From: Paraglaciecola sp030730205
GTDB lineage: Bacteria > Pseudomonadota > Gammaproteobacteria > Enterobacterales > Alteromonadaceae
Direction: 5' to 3'
NCBI RefSeq assembly: GCF_052119645.1
Contig: NZ_JBGQOM010000001.1
Location: forward strand, 496,001-560,000
Length of the DNA: 64,000 nucleotides
Below, piece after piece: positions 43,868-52,821 of the stretch (its first letter is position 1; every line of letters starts with the position of its first letter). The notes beneath the pieces are model-generated. The model was not told where the DNA came from. It ran no database searches and saw nothing but the letters and a program-made list of their open reading frames with translations. A program made the position numbers and the translations under genes.

Positions 43868-46800
43868 TTGATGGGAATAGCATGGGTTGTCATCGCCTTG
43901 ACGTATTTGTTAGGACTGTTCGCACTGGCGCGTTGGGGTGAAAAAAACAGCACCCAAGCTAAACGCTTGAGTAATCATCCTGCAATCTATTCATTAGCCT
44001 TAGCTATCTATTGCACCGCGTGGACCTTTTATGGCTCTGTAGGTGAAGCAACGCGCACCAATTGGAATTATTTACCCATATTACTTGGCCCTATTTTGCT
44101 GTACCTGTTTGGATATCGGTTTATTTATAAATTGGCTTTAGTCAGCAAAAAGCAGCACATCACAACCATTTCAGACTTTATTTCTTCTCGTTACGGCAAA
44201 AGACAAACCGTTGCTTTAATGGTGACCCTTATTGCCCTGTTGGCCACCATTCCCTATATCGCCTTACAACTTAAAGCCATTGGCTCTGCGTTTATCATCT
44301 TGTCAGGACAAGTAAACGGCCAGTTAGTTATCTTTTTGTCTGCGATCGCTATTGCTATCTTTTCTATATTTTTTGGTACTAAAAACACCGATGTAACTGA
44401 GTATCGCCGAGGGTTGATGTTGGCCATTGCGTTTGAATCAACGATCAAGCTACTCGCCTTAGTGGTTGTGGCAATCGTTGGGGTGGTGTTATGGAAGCAA
44501 CAGACTAGCGACTTTGTACTAAGCTCGCTGACCAACAACGACGCTTTAGCCACCTTTCACACCAGTTCCTTTTGGGGACAAACGCTTATGGCGGCGGCAG
44601 CGGTGATATGTTTACCCCGGCAATTCCACGTCGCTATTGTTGATAATTTAAGTTTGGATCATCTTAAAACCGCGCGCTGGCTGTTTCCGCTGTATTTAAC
44701 CATTATTGCTATTACTATCCCCATTATCTCATTGGCGGGGCAAAATCTATTTGCGCACACGACTATCGAGCCAGATACCTTTGTCCTGAGTATTGCCGTT
44801 TTATCCGATAGCTTTGTCATGCAGTGCTTAGTGTTTATTGGTGGTTTATCTGCTGCCACCGCCATGATCATTGTGGCGACGCTTACCTTGAGTACTATGC
44901 TAACCAATGATGTGATTATGCCCAAATTGTTAGCAAACACTCACTTTGACAAAAACAGTGTCGATTACACCAACAAGATATTGCATATTCGCCGGTTGGT
45001 GATTGGCGCCATTTTATTGCTGGCGTTTTTTTACCAACAACAAATCGCTGATGCCAGCCCTCTTTCTTCTCTCGGTTTACTGGCATTTTCCTTAGTGGTG
45101 CAACTGCTGCCTTCTATAGTTGGCGGCTTGTATTGGAAACGAGGCCATGCCCACGGCGTGTATGCGGGTTTTATCGCGGGTATCGGCTCGTGGATTTTAT
45201 GGTTGATTGTCCCCTGGCTTGATTCTGGAGTGGCCAAGACTAATGTTTTGCAATCGGACGACATCACCCAAGGTGCGATGCTTAGCTTGGCCTTTAATAC
45301 CATTGCCTACATTGTTTTTTCCCTTCTTGCCAATCAGCGCCTAGCAGACAAAATTCAAGCCTTAGCCTTTGTTGCGCCTAAAGAAGCGCTCACCCCTCGA
45401 ACCAAAAGACGTTTAGGAAAAACCCAAGCCATTGATTTACTGACCTTAATGAATACTTTTTTAGGAGAGAGCCGTTGCCAACATTTGCTTTGTGATTATG
45501 AGTTAAATTTTGCAACCAAGGTCGAGCCATATGAACCACCGGATCAAGAATTTTTGGCCTTCTGTGAGCGAGCCTTAGGTGGGGTACTCGGCGCCTCTAC
45601 CGCAAAAGCGCTGTTAGACAGTGCATTAAACGGGCGAAAATTAGATTTCGAAGAAATGGCTAATGTATTCGATGAAACCACTCAAGCCATGCAATTTAAT
45701 ATGAGCGCTTTGCTTGTTTCGTTGGAAAGCATCGATCAAGGTATTAGTGTGGTGGACAAGGAGCTCAATCTGGTGGCCTGGAACAAACGCTACATGGACT
45801 TATTTGACTATCCAGACGAGCTTATCACCATTGGCACGCCTATCGAAAAACTGGTGCGTTACAACGCCTTGCGGGGTGAATGTGGTGTAGGCGATATCGA
45901 TGATTTGGTTAATAAACGCTTAGAACATATGCGTTTAGGTCATGCACACCGCTTCATTCGTCAACGCAGCGATGGCAAGATGATTGAAATGGTTGGCAAC
46001 CCGCTACCCGGTGGCGGTTTTGTTACCAGCTTTAGTGATGTGACTGAACATGTCGAAATTCAAAAGGCATTAAAAGACGCCAATATCGACCTGCAAATTC
46101 GCGTGCAAAAACGCAGTGAAGAAGTGCAAGCTATCAACGCAGAGCTACACAAAGAAATTGCCCGACGAGCTGAATTAGAGGTGAAACTGACCAAGGCAAT
46201 GAAAATAGCGGAGCAAGCAAATCGCAGTAAAACGCATTTTTTAGCTATGGCCAGTCACGATATTTTGCAGCCCCTAAACGCCGCAAAATTATATTTATCA
46301 GCCCTTAATGAAATGGCTAAACCTGATGAAGTCGACGCCATCATAGAAAAGCTCAGTGAAAGCATTGACTCAAGCGAAACCTTGATTGGCACCTTGTTAG
46401 ATATTGCTCGGCTTGATCAAGGTGGCTTACAAGCCCAAATGGGGCTGCATTCATTTGTCGAAATAGTCAGTCCATTGATAGATGAAACCAGAATGATGGC
46501 CGCTAAAAAGAATCTGAGGCTTAGAGTCAGAGTCGCCGATGTATGGGTGAATACCGACCGCACCTACCTATTCCGCATCGTCCAAAATTTATTATCAAAC
46601 GCCGTTAAATATACCGATTCGGGGCACATACTGTTTAGTGCACGCAAGCGCAATGGCCAGTTGTTGGTGCAAGTTTGGGACAGTGGTTTGGGCATCTCTG
46701 ATGAACAGCAAAAACAGGTGTTCAATGACTTTTATCGCGTAAGTAATAATAAGGAACGCGGCGTTGGTCTGGGTCTAGGCGTGGTATCGCGTCTTGCTGA

Positions 46801-47293
46801 AAAAATTGATGCCAACATCACGCTGAGCTCAGAACTGGGTAAAGGCAGTGTGTTTGGTTTTTCTTTGCCCTTAGGCACTGCACAACACAAGTCGGTGAGC
46901 AGCGCACCTCGCTCAATTAGTAGTTTTAGTAATTTGGTGGCGCTGTGTATTGATGATAAACAAGAAAACTTAGATGCCATGCAAACCTTATTGTCTAAAT
47001 GGCAAATTAAGTCACTCATAGCCAACAACGTTGAACGTGCAAAACAGCAGTTTGACCATGCTAAACCACACGTATTACTGGTTGATTATCAGTTAGAAGA
47101 TACCCTCAATGGTATTGAGCTTATTGGTTTATTGCGCCAACACAGCGGCACGACTATTCCAGCGCTGTTGCTCAGTGCCAATCAAGAGGATGACATCAAG
47201 CAATTATGTTTAGACATGGACATTGTGTATCTCAGTAAACCTATTAAACCTGCACGTTTACGGGCTTTTCTATCCAGCGTGGTGAGCAACTGA
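43868..47293 (+). CDS. crbS: CrbS-type hybrid sensor histidine kinase with symporter domain
   Basis: 1141 residues. A sodium:solute-symporter-like membrane domain covers about 1-500 and serves as a sensor or transporter module. A PAS domain follows at about 620-730 (DKELNLVAWNKRYMDLFDYP), then a coiled coil and HisKA with the phosphorylated His797 in ASHDILQPLNA. The HATPase covers about 890-1000 (NLLSNAVKYT, GVGLGLGVV). A receiver domain holds Asp1073 (LLVDYQLED). It matches V. cholerae CrbS, which with CrbR activates acs. It is divergent from the symporter operon. Confidence 0.93.
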   Translation: MMGIAWVVIALTYLLGLFALARWGEKNSTQAKRLSNHPAIYSLALAIYCTAWTFYGSVGEATRTNWNYLPILLGPILLYLFGYRFIYKLALVSKKQHITTISDFISSRYGKRQTVALMVTLIALLATIPYIALQLKAIGSAFIILSGQVNGQLVIFLSAIAIAIFSIFFGTKNTDVTEYRRGLMLAIAFESTIKLLALVVVAIVGVVLWKQQTSDFVLSSLTNNDALATFHTSSFWGQTLMAAAAVICLPRQFHVAIVDNLSLDHLKTARWLFPLYLTIIAITIPIISLAGQNLFAHTTIEPDTFVLSIAVLSDSFVMQCLVFIGGLSAATAMIIVATLTLSTMLTNDVIMPKLLANTHFDKNSVDYTNKILHIRRLVIGAILLLAFFYQQQIADASPLSSLGLLAFSLVVQLLPSIVGGLYWKRGHAHGVYAGFIAGIGSWILWLIVPWLDSGVAKTNVLQSDDITQGAMLSLAFNTIAYIVFSLLANQRLADKIQALAFVAPKEALTPRTKRRLGKTQAIDLLTLMNTFLGESRCQHLLCDYELNFATKVEPYEPPDQEFLAFCERALGGVLGASTAKALLDSALNGRKLDFEEMANVFDETTQAMQFNMSALLVSLESIDQGISVVDKELNLVAWNKRYMDLFDYPDELITIGTPIEKLVRYNALRGECGVGDIDDLVNKRLEHMRLGHAHRFIRQRSDGKMIEMVGNPLPGGGFVTSFSDVTEHVEIQKALKDANIDLQIRVQKRSEEVQAINAELHKEIARRAELEVKLTKAMKIAEQANRSKTHFLAMASHDILQPLNAAKLYLSALNEMAKPDEVDAIIEKLSESIDSSETLIGTLLDIARLDQGGLQAQMGLHSFVEIVSPLIDETRMMAAKKNLRLRVRVADVWVNTDRTYLFRIVQNLLSNAVKYTDSGHILFSARKRNGQLLVQVWDSGLGISDEQQKQVFNDFYRVSNNKERGVGLGLGVVSRLAEKIDANITLSSELGKGSVFGFSLPLGTAQHKSVSSAPRSISSFSNLVALCIDDKQENLDAMQTLLSKWQIKSLIANNVERAKQQFDHAKPHVLLVDYQLEDTLNGIELIGLLRQHSGTTIPALLLSANQEDDIKQLCLDMDIVYLSKPIKPARLRAFLSSVVSN

Positions 47294-47302
47294 CAACAAG
47301 GC

Positions 47303-47956
47303 TCAGCTATGTTGTAAACTGGATGAATTAAGCTGTAACTGTGAGGCAATTAAGACCGCTTGGGTACGATTATTAATATTGAGCTTTTTGAAGACGGCCG
47401 TGATATGCGCTTTCACCGTTGCTTCTGCTATTTCAAGTTCGTAACCAATTTGTTTGTTTAACAAGCCATCACGTAACAAACACAAAACCTTATACTGGGC
47501 AGGTGTCAAACTTGATACTTGTTGAGCCAACTGACTGAAGGCTTCGTTCATTTCAGTAACACCAGAGGGCATCGAATCAGGTAGCCATAGGTCACCTGCT
47601 AGCATAGTGCGCACCGCCTGAGCCAATTGTTCAGCACTACTGGTTTTAGGTACAAATCCTAAGGCGCCCGCTTGCATTACCTTAGCCACGATGTTGATGT
47701 CTTCCAGACCGGAAATAACGGCGACCGGCAAATCTGGGAATAACTTACGAATATGGATCAAACCAAACAAATCGCTACTGCCTGGCATATGTAAGTCAAA
47801 CAAGAGTAAATCCACTTCGGTGGTCGTTAAACAGTTAACGGTTTCATCTAAGTTACTTGCTTCGAGTAAGTTTAATTCATCGATATTCTTGGATAATGCG
47901 CCGCGCAACGCATCACGATAAAGCGGATGGTCATCGGCTACCAACAATGTGATCAT
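47303..47956 (-). CDS. crbR: CrbR-type LuxR/NarL response regulator
   Basis: 217 residues. The receiver domain lies at about 1-120 with Asp54 as phosphorylation site (LLLFDLHMPG) and Lys in VPKTSSAEQ. The C-terminal LuxR helix-turn-helix reads LTPAQYKVLCLLRDGLLNKQ, EIAEATVKAHITAVFKKL, NRTQAVLIA. It is convergent with crbS, with ten bases between stops, and upstream of acs on the same strand across a terminator. In Vibrio, CrbR activates acs transcription. Confidence 0.93.
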   Translation of the reverse strand: MITLLVADDHPLYRDALRGALSKNIDELNLLEASNLDETVNCLTTTEVDLLLFDLHMPGSSDLFGLIHIRKLFPDLPVAVISGLEDINIVAKVMQAGALGFVPKTSSAEQLAQAVRTMLAGDLWLPDSMPSGVTEMNEAFSQLAQQVSSLTPAQYKVLCLLRDGLLNKQIGYELEIAEATVKAHITAVFKKLNINNRTQAVLIASQLQLNSSSLQHS

Positions 47957-48040
47957 ACTGTTACCTAATTGTTACAAACATAGCGATTAGCCATGTTAAC
48001 AAGAGTGTCGCTCAGTGCCTATCGTTGTATGGCAAAAATA

Positions 48041-48068
48041 AAAAAGGAATGCCAAAACATTCCTTTTT
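48041..48068 (-). terminator. acs terminator
   Basis: AAAAAGGAATG (48041-48051) and CATTCCTTTTT (48058-48068) with a 6-base loop. On the minus strand it is followed by more T. It separates acs from crbR. Confidence 0.88.
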
Positions 48069-48089
48069 GCGTTAAAGGGCCTGCTGAAT

Positions 48090-50030
48090 CTATCGATTTA
48101 GGCGTTTTTCAATTAGTGCTTCGACCACTGACGGATCCGCAAGTGTAGAGGTATCACCCAAGTTTTGATGTTCATTAGCAGCAATTTTGCGCAGGATACG
48201 GCGCATAATTTTTCCAGAGCGTGTTTTAGGCAAGCCACTTGTCCAATGAATTAGATCAGGTGTTGCAATGGGACTTAACTCTTTACGAACCCAATTTCGG
48301 ACTTCAAGAGTCAGTTGCTCGGTCACTTCTATTCCTTCAACGGGGCTTATGTAAACATAAATACCCTGACCTTTTAAATCATGAGGATAACCGACTACCG
48401 CAGCTTCAGCGACCGCAGGATGAGAAACCAAGGCACTTTCAATTTCAGCGGTACCTAAGCGATGCCCTGAGACATTGAGTACATCGTCTACGCGTCCCGT
48501 GATCCAAAAATACCCGTCTTCATCACGTCTGGCACCGTCACCCGTAAAATAACTCCCCGGATAAGTACTAAAATAAGTTTGTACAAACCGTTCATGATCG
48601 CCATACACCGTGCGAGCTTGCGCTGGCCAGCTGTCTTTGATGATTAAGTTTCCTTCACAGGCCCCATCAATTTCGTTACCTTCGTTATCCACCAAGGCGG
48701 CTTGTATACCAAATAAAGGCTGTGTGGCGGAGCCCGGTTTTAAATCTGTCACACTGGGTAAGGGTGAAATCATCATGCCACCCGTTTCAGTTTGCCACCA
48801 CGTATCCACAATAGGACACCGCCCCTTACCCACCACTGAGTGGTACCATTGCCATGCTTCAGGATTAATGGGCTCGCCCACTGAACCTAATAAACGCAAA
48901 GATTCGCCACTAATACCTTCGGCTGGGAATGTGCCGTGTGCCATCAAAGCGCGAATAGCCGTTGGGGCGGTATACAATATATTGACCTTGTGCTTGTCAA
49001 TGATCTGCCCTATCCGTCTTACATCGGGATAAGTAGGCACCCCTTCAAACAATAAGGTTGTTGCACCATTGGCCAAAGGACCATAAACCATATAACTGTG
49101 ACCGGTGATCCAACCTACATCCGCCGCACACCAATAGATTTCGCCAAGGTGGTAGTCAAACACATATTTATGAGTCATCGCGGTATATAGCAGATAGCCC
49201 CCCGTTGTGTGCACTACCCCTTTGGGCTTGCCGGTCGAGCCTGATGTGTACAAAATAAATAGCGGATCTTCAGCATTCATTACTGTGGGTTCACATGTTG
49301 CTTCGCAGTCAGACACTAAGTCATGCCACCACACATCATTTGCTTGCCATTTAACGGCCCCGCCTGTGTGTTTAAAAACCACAACATGTTCAATCGAGGG
49401 ACAATCATGGGTAGTGAAGGCCTCGTCCACATTGGTTTTTAAGGGCACAACTTTGCCTGCCCGTAGACCTTCATCTGCTGTGATCAACACTTTGGCATCG
49501 CAATTTTCAACTCGGTCTGCAATGGCATTCGGTGAAAATCCCGCAAAAATAACAGAGTGAACCGCACCAATTCTGGCACACGCCAACATGGCGTATGCCG
49601 CTTCAGGGATCATCGGCATGTAAATCGCGACTCTATCGCCTTTTTTAACGCCGAGCTTTTTTAAACCATTGGCAATTTTACATACTTCGTCATGCAATTT
49701 TTGGTAGCTAATTAAACTATGGGATTGTGGGTCGTCGCCTTCCCAAATAATCGCTGTGACATTACCGCGACTCGCTAAATGTCTGTCGATACAGTTGTAG
49801 CTAAGATTCAACTCACCGTCTTCAAACCAATTAATATGTACATTATGACTATCAAAAGAGGTATTTTTAATGCGTGTTGGCTGTTTGTACCAATCAAGCA
49901 TCTTTGCTTGCTCTGCCCAAAAAATATCGGGTTGTTCCACTGATTGCTTATACATACGCTGAAATTCTGCGGGCGTAAGATGTGAGTTTAACTTGGCCTG
50001 CTCAGGCACTGGATAAAGTGTAGCTACCAT
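48090..50030 (-). CDS. acs: acetyl-CoA synthetase
   Basis: 646 residues, the normal Acs length. The AMP-binding motif YTSGSTGKPKG is present, along with GWITGHSYMVYGPL, WWQTETGG and the C-terminal PKTRSGKIMRR, whose Lys607 is the position acetylated in other Acs proteins. It converts acetate, ATP and CoA to acetyl-CoA. GAGGAA precedes the ATG. Regulation by the CrbS/CrbR pair next door is expected. Two GAC-N4-GTC dyads lie 65-143 bases upstream of the start codon. Confidence 0.97.
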   Translation of the reverse strand: MVATLYPVPEQAKLNSHLTPAEFQRMYKQSVEQPDIFWAEQAKMLDWYKQPTRIKNTSFDSHNVHINWFEDGELNLSYNCIDRHLASRGNVTAIIWEGDDPQSHSLISYQKLHDEVCKIANGLKKLGVKKGDRVAIYMPMIPEAAYAMLACARIGAVHSVIFAGFSPNAIADRVENCDAKVLITADEGLRAGKVVPLKTNVDEAFTTHDCPSIEHVVVFKHTGGAVKWQANDVWWHDLVSDCEATCEPTVMNAEDPLFILYTSGSTGKPKGVVHTTGGYLLYTAMTHKYVFDYHLGEIYWCAADVGWITGHSYMVYGPLANGATTLLFEGVPTYPDVRRIGQIIDKHKVNILYTAPTAIRALMAHGTFPAEGISGESLRLLGSVGEPINPEAWQWYHSVVGKGRCPIVDTWWQTETGGMMISPLPSVTDLKPGSATQPLFGIQAALVDNEGNEIDGACEGNLIIKDSWPAQARTVYGDHERFVQTYFSTYPGSYFTGDGARRDEDGYFWITGRVDDVLNVSGHRLGTAEIESALVSHPAVAEAAVVGYPHDLKGQGIYVYISPVEGIEVTEQLTLEVRNWVRKELSPIATPDLIHWTSGLPKTRSGKIMRRILRKIAANEHQNLGDTSTLADPSVVEALIEKRLNR

Positions 50031-50093
50031 AATGTTCCTCTATTTCCATAATATTTTCGCTGTACTATACCGCGAAACCACTAAGATAAAATC

Positions 50094-50105
50094 AGACTTT
50101 GGTCT
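50094..50105. promoter_or_regulatory. GAC-N4-GTC dyad 1 upstream of acs
   Basis: AGACTTTGGTCT: the AGAC/GTCT half sites form a dyad around TTTG. It starts 64 bases before the acs start codon, in the gap shared with the porin gene. Same core as the palindrome at 43747. Confidence 0.45.
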
Positions 50106-50161
50106 TAGCTCCCCCAACGAGATTCGTCCGTTCAAATCATCTCAAGCACTTAGCCCACCTA

Positions 50162-50173
50162 AGACTTAAGTCT
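50162..50173. promoter_or_regulatory. GAC-N4-GTC dyad 2 upstream of acs
   Basis: AGACTTAAGTCT is a perfect 12-base palindrome with the same half sites as the dyad 68 bases to its left. It lies 80 bases before the porin start and could serve either gene. Confidence 0.45.
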
Positions 50174-50252
50174 AATAGACTATTTGCTAATACTTAATTG
50201 CTTTTAAGTGGGTCATTATCTGTCATGTTCAATTCAACAGTGAGAAATTTAC

Positions 50253-51419
50253 ATGAATAAGTCCGCTTCCATTTATTACGCTGCTTGCCTATCAAGCCTC
50301 AGTTTTTCAGCCTTTACCACTGCTTCTGTTTTAGAATCCACTGACGTAGGTTTTAGTGGCTACCTTAAGGCTGACGCTATCGTCAGCGACTACAGCGATG
50401 GAACACTTGGCTCAGGTAACGTTGGCCGAGACTTCTATATTCCTGGCTTAACACCGGTTGGCGGCGTCAAAGAAAATGCCCAATTTGATGCGCATATTCG
50501 ACAGTCTCGTTTTCGTTTCACTACCAATACCGCCTTAAGCTCAGGAGACAAGCTGGTAGGTGTATTAGAGTTTGATTTTCAAACCACCCCAGATGGGAAT
50601 GAAAGAGTCAGTAATTCCTACGAGCCGCGTATTCGCCATGCCTATATTCAATACAACAATTGGTTAATCGGTCAAACGTGGTCAACCTTTCAAGATGTGA
50701 AAGCCTTACCAGAAACTCTGGATTTCATCGGGGCGACTGATGGTACTATTTTTGGTCGGCAAACCATGGTGCGTTATTCAAACAAGGGGTTTGCCATTGC
50801 ATTAGAAAACCCCGAGTCCACGATTACTCCTTTTGGCGGCGGCGCGCGCATCGTGAGCGACGACAGTACTGTGCCTGATTTAGCTGCCAGCTACACCATG
50901 AAGCAAGATTGGGGCTATGTGCAAGTATCAGGTTTATTACGTGAACTGAGCTACGTTGACCAACAAAATGGCGCTGATATTGACACCAGTACCGCAAGTT
51001 ACGGCATTAGCTTAACCGGCAAAGTCATGTTAGGCCAAGACGACATTCGTTTTATGCTCAATAGTGGCAAAGGTTTAGGCCGATATATTGGCTTAAATAC
51101 CGTGAATGGCGCGGTACTAGACAGCAATAATAAACTACAAACTATTGATGTAACTGGCATTGCAGTGGCCTATCGCCATCTTTGGAACGAACAATGGCGC
51201 AGTAACCTAACTTACTCTGCCCTTGACGCGGATAATGATGTGAGTTTAACGGGCGTAAATACCACCCAAAAAACATCGAGTGTTCGTCTGAACTTACTCT
51301 ATTCACCTACTAAAGAGCTCACCTTCGGTGGTGAATACAGCAAAGCCACTCGTGAATTAGAAAGCGGTGCTGATGGTGATATGGACCGCTTACAATTTTC
51401 TGCCATGTACAGTTTTTAA
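50253..51419 (+). CDS. DcaP-like outer-membrane porin
   Basis: 388 residues with a signal peptide of about 24 residues (SAFTTAS). A barrel-type chain follows: VGFSGYLKADAIVSDYSDG, FDAHIRQSRFRFTTNTAL, YIQYNNWLIGQTWSTFQD. It ends with Phe (FSAMYSF). The pattern matches the DcaP trimeric porins, which take up dicarboxylates and other small acids. It is divergent from acs across a 222-base gap that carries the two GAC-N4-GTC dyads, so co-control with acetate genes is plausible. The substrate is inferred only. Confidence 0.85.
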   Translation: MNKSASIYYAACLSSLSFSAFTTASVLESTDVGFSGYLKADAIVSDYSDGTLGSGNVGRDFYIPGLTPVGGVKENAQFDAHIRQSRFRFTTNTALSSGDKLVGVLEFDFQTTPDGNERVSNSYEPRIRHAYIQYNNWLIGQTWSTFQDVKALPETLDFIGATDGTIFGRQTMVRYSNKGFAIALENPESTITPFGGGARIVSDDSTVPDLAASYTMKQDWGYVQVSGLLRELSYVDQQNGADIDTSTASYGISLTGKVMLGQDDIRFMLNSGKGLGRYIGLNTVNGAVLDSNNKLQTIDVTGIAVAYRHLWNEQWRSNLTYSALDADNDVSLTGVNTTQKTSSVRLNLLYSPTKELTFGGEYSKATRELESGADGDMDRLQFSAMYSF

Positions 51420-51427
51420 ACTAAAGG

Positions 51428-51461
51428 TAACAACATGCCAGCAACGAGTGGCATGTTGTTA
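51428..51461. terminator. hairpin between convergent genes
   Basis: TAACAACATGCCA (51428-51440) and TGGCATGTTGTTA (51449-51461) form a 13-pair stem with an 8-base loop. It has no real T tract, so it may act as a bidirectional 3'-end hairpin. Confidence 0.55.
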
Positions 51462-51472
51462 TGATGCAGCAA

Positions 51473-52528
51473 TTAGTTGAGTACAGGCCCCTCATTATAT
51501 ATTTCCACTCGATTACGCCCAGTTAACTTGCCTTGATACAAAGCTTGGTCGGCTTGTTGCAGTATTGTCTGTGCACTTTTTCGCTTGGGCACTGTCACAC
51601 AGCACAAACCAATTGTTACCGTGACCGTGATGGCACTGCCATCTGGGCCCGCAATACGCAGCAAAGCAATATTCGCTCTTATTTTTTCAGCAATGTTGAG
51701 GGCGTTGTCAGCGGCTACATTATCTAATATGACCAAAAACTCCTCTCCGCCATACCGCCCAACATCATCAACCCCTTGTCGTATACTGCGCTTAATACTC
51801 TGGGCAACGGCTTTTAAGCATTCATCTCCTAATAAATGCCCATATTTATCATTAAATTGCTTAAAGTAATCCACATCAATCATCAAAACCGCAATGGGCT
51901 GTGTATGTGCAGCAGCAAGTTTACTTTGCAGTATTTGCATAATGCTGCGCCTGTTAGCGATCGTGGTTAAGTCATCTTCAAATGCCTGCTGAATAAGTCT
52001 GTGTCTCAACAAGCGATTGATGCGGTCAAAATACATCACAAAAGTCGCACTAATAATGATGGCAAACGACACCCAAATAGCTCTCGAACGACTTTTCTGT
52101 AAAGACACCACTTCATTGGTCAAATCTGGCAAAGCGTCTTTCAACAGTAATAGGCTAAAAATCAACACAATCATGAACGCACTTATCCACCACGACACTT
52201 TACTGTTTGACATTAGCGCCAAGGGGATGGGGATCATAGGAAACAACACGACAAACTGGCTGTTCACGCCACCCGAAATGACCACTAAAGGGACAAGGGT
52301 AGTAAAACAGCCGACACAGACTAAAAGCGCATGCCAGCGTGCCGGTTTAGTGCGGCTAACCACTGCATACATCACCCCATAAAGAGCAGAATTAAACAGG
52401 CCCATATAGGTAAAATAATCATTTTGCTTAACCACCAGAGGTACAAAAATGGTGGCAAAAAGAACGACCACAAATAAAATCAGTAAGGTCGCTTTCACCA
52501 TTTGATGGCGTAAATCAAGTGTTTGCAC
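51473..52528 (-). CDS. membrane diguanylate cyclase (GGEEF)
   Basis: 351 residues from GTG 52528 (AGGA upstream). Five or six membrane segments lie between about 10 and 170, a MASE-like arrangement without a periplasmic domain. The GGDEF domain is at about 180-345 with active site GGEEF (260-264, GRYGGEEF). The canonical RxxD inhibitory site is missing or out of register. It should be an active cyclase. It is transcribed alone, towards the porin gene. Confidence 0.92.
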   Translation of the reverse strand: MQTLDLRHQMVKATLLILFVVVLFATIFVPLVVKQNDYFTYMGLFNSALYGVMYAVVSRTKPARWHALLVCVGCFTTLVPLVVISGGVNSQFVVLFPMIPIPLALMSNSKVSWWISAFMIVLIFSLLLLKDALPDLTNEVVSLQKSRSRAIWVSFAIIISATFVMYFDRINRLLRHRLIQQAFEDDLTTIANRRSIMQILQSKLAAAHTQPIAVLMIDVDYFKQFNDKYGHLLGDECLKAVAQSIKRSIRQGVDDVGRYGGEEFLVILDNVAADNALNIAEKIRANIALLRIAGPDGSAITVTVTIGLCCVTVPKRKSAQTILQQADQALYQGKLTGRNRVEIYNEGPVLN

Positions 52529-52760
52529 GTTTTCCTAAAACCTTAACCATACATAAATCGATTGTACTAATTAATTATATAAAAAACAGTTTTTAGTCTT
52601 TTTGTACCAAACACCTCTGTTTTTTTAACCTAAGACTAAGGCTAACAACCTTGTTATATAAGGATAAAGCATCAAACCATCATAGAATTTAAAAATCAAC
52701 AACGCCGATTTTGTTGCATTGAAATGCCGAATTTATCTTAGCTTTTCTGAAGCAGCGTGG

Positions 52761-52786
52761 GTTAACATCATTAACATTGTGTTAAC
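52761..52786. promoter_or_regulatory. three phased TTAAC repeats upstream of the sugar cluster
   Basis: TTAAC begins at 52762, 52771 and 52782. The first and last are GTTAAC palindromic hexamers. They lie 36-60 bases before the first gene. Their spacing of 9-11 bases is close to one helical turn, as in a tandem operator. No regulator gene lies in the cluster. Confidence 0.35.
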
Positions 52787-52821
52787 TTTTGTGTAAGTGA
52801 ATAAACGGACGGTGGTTTTAT

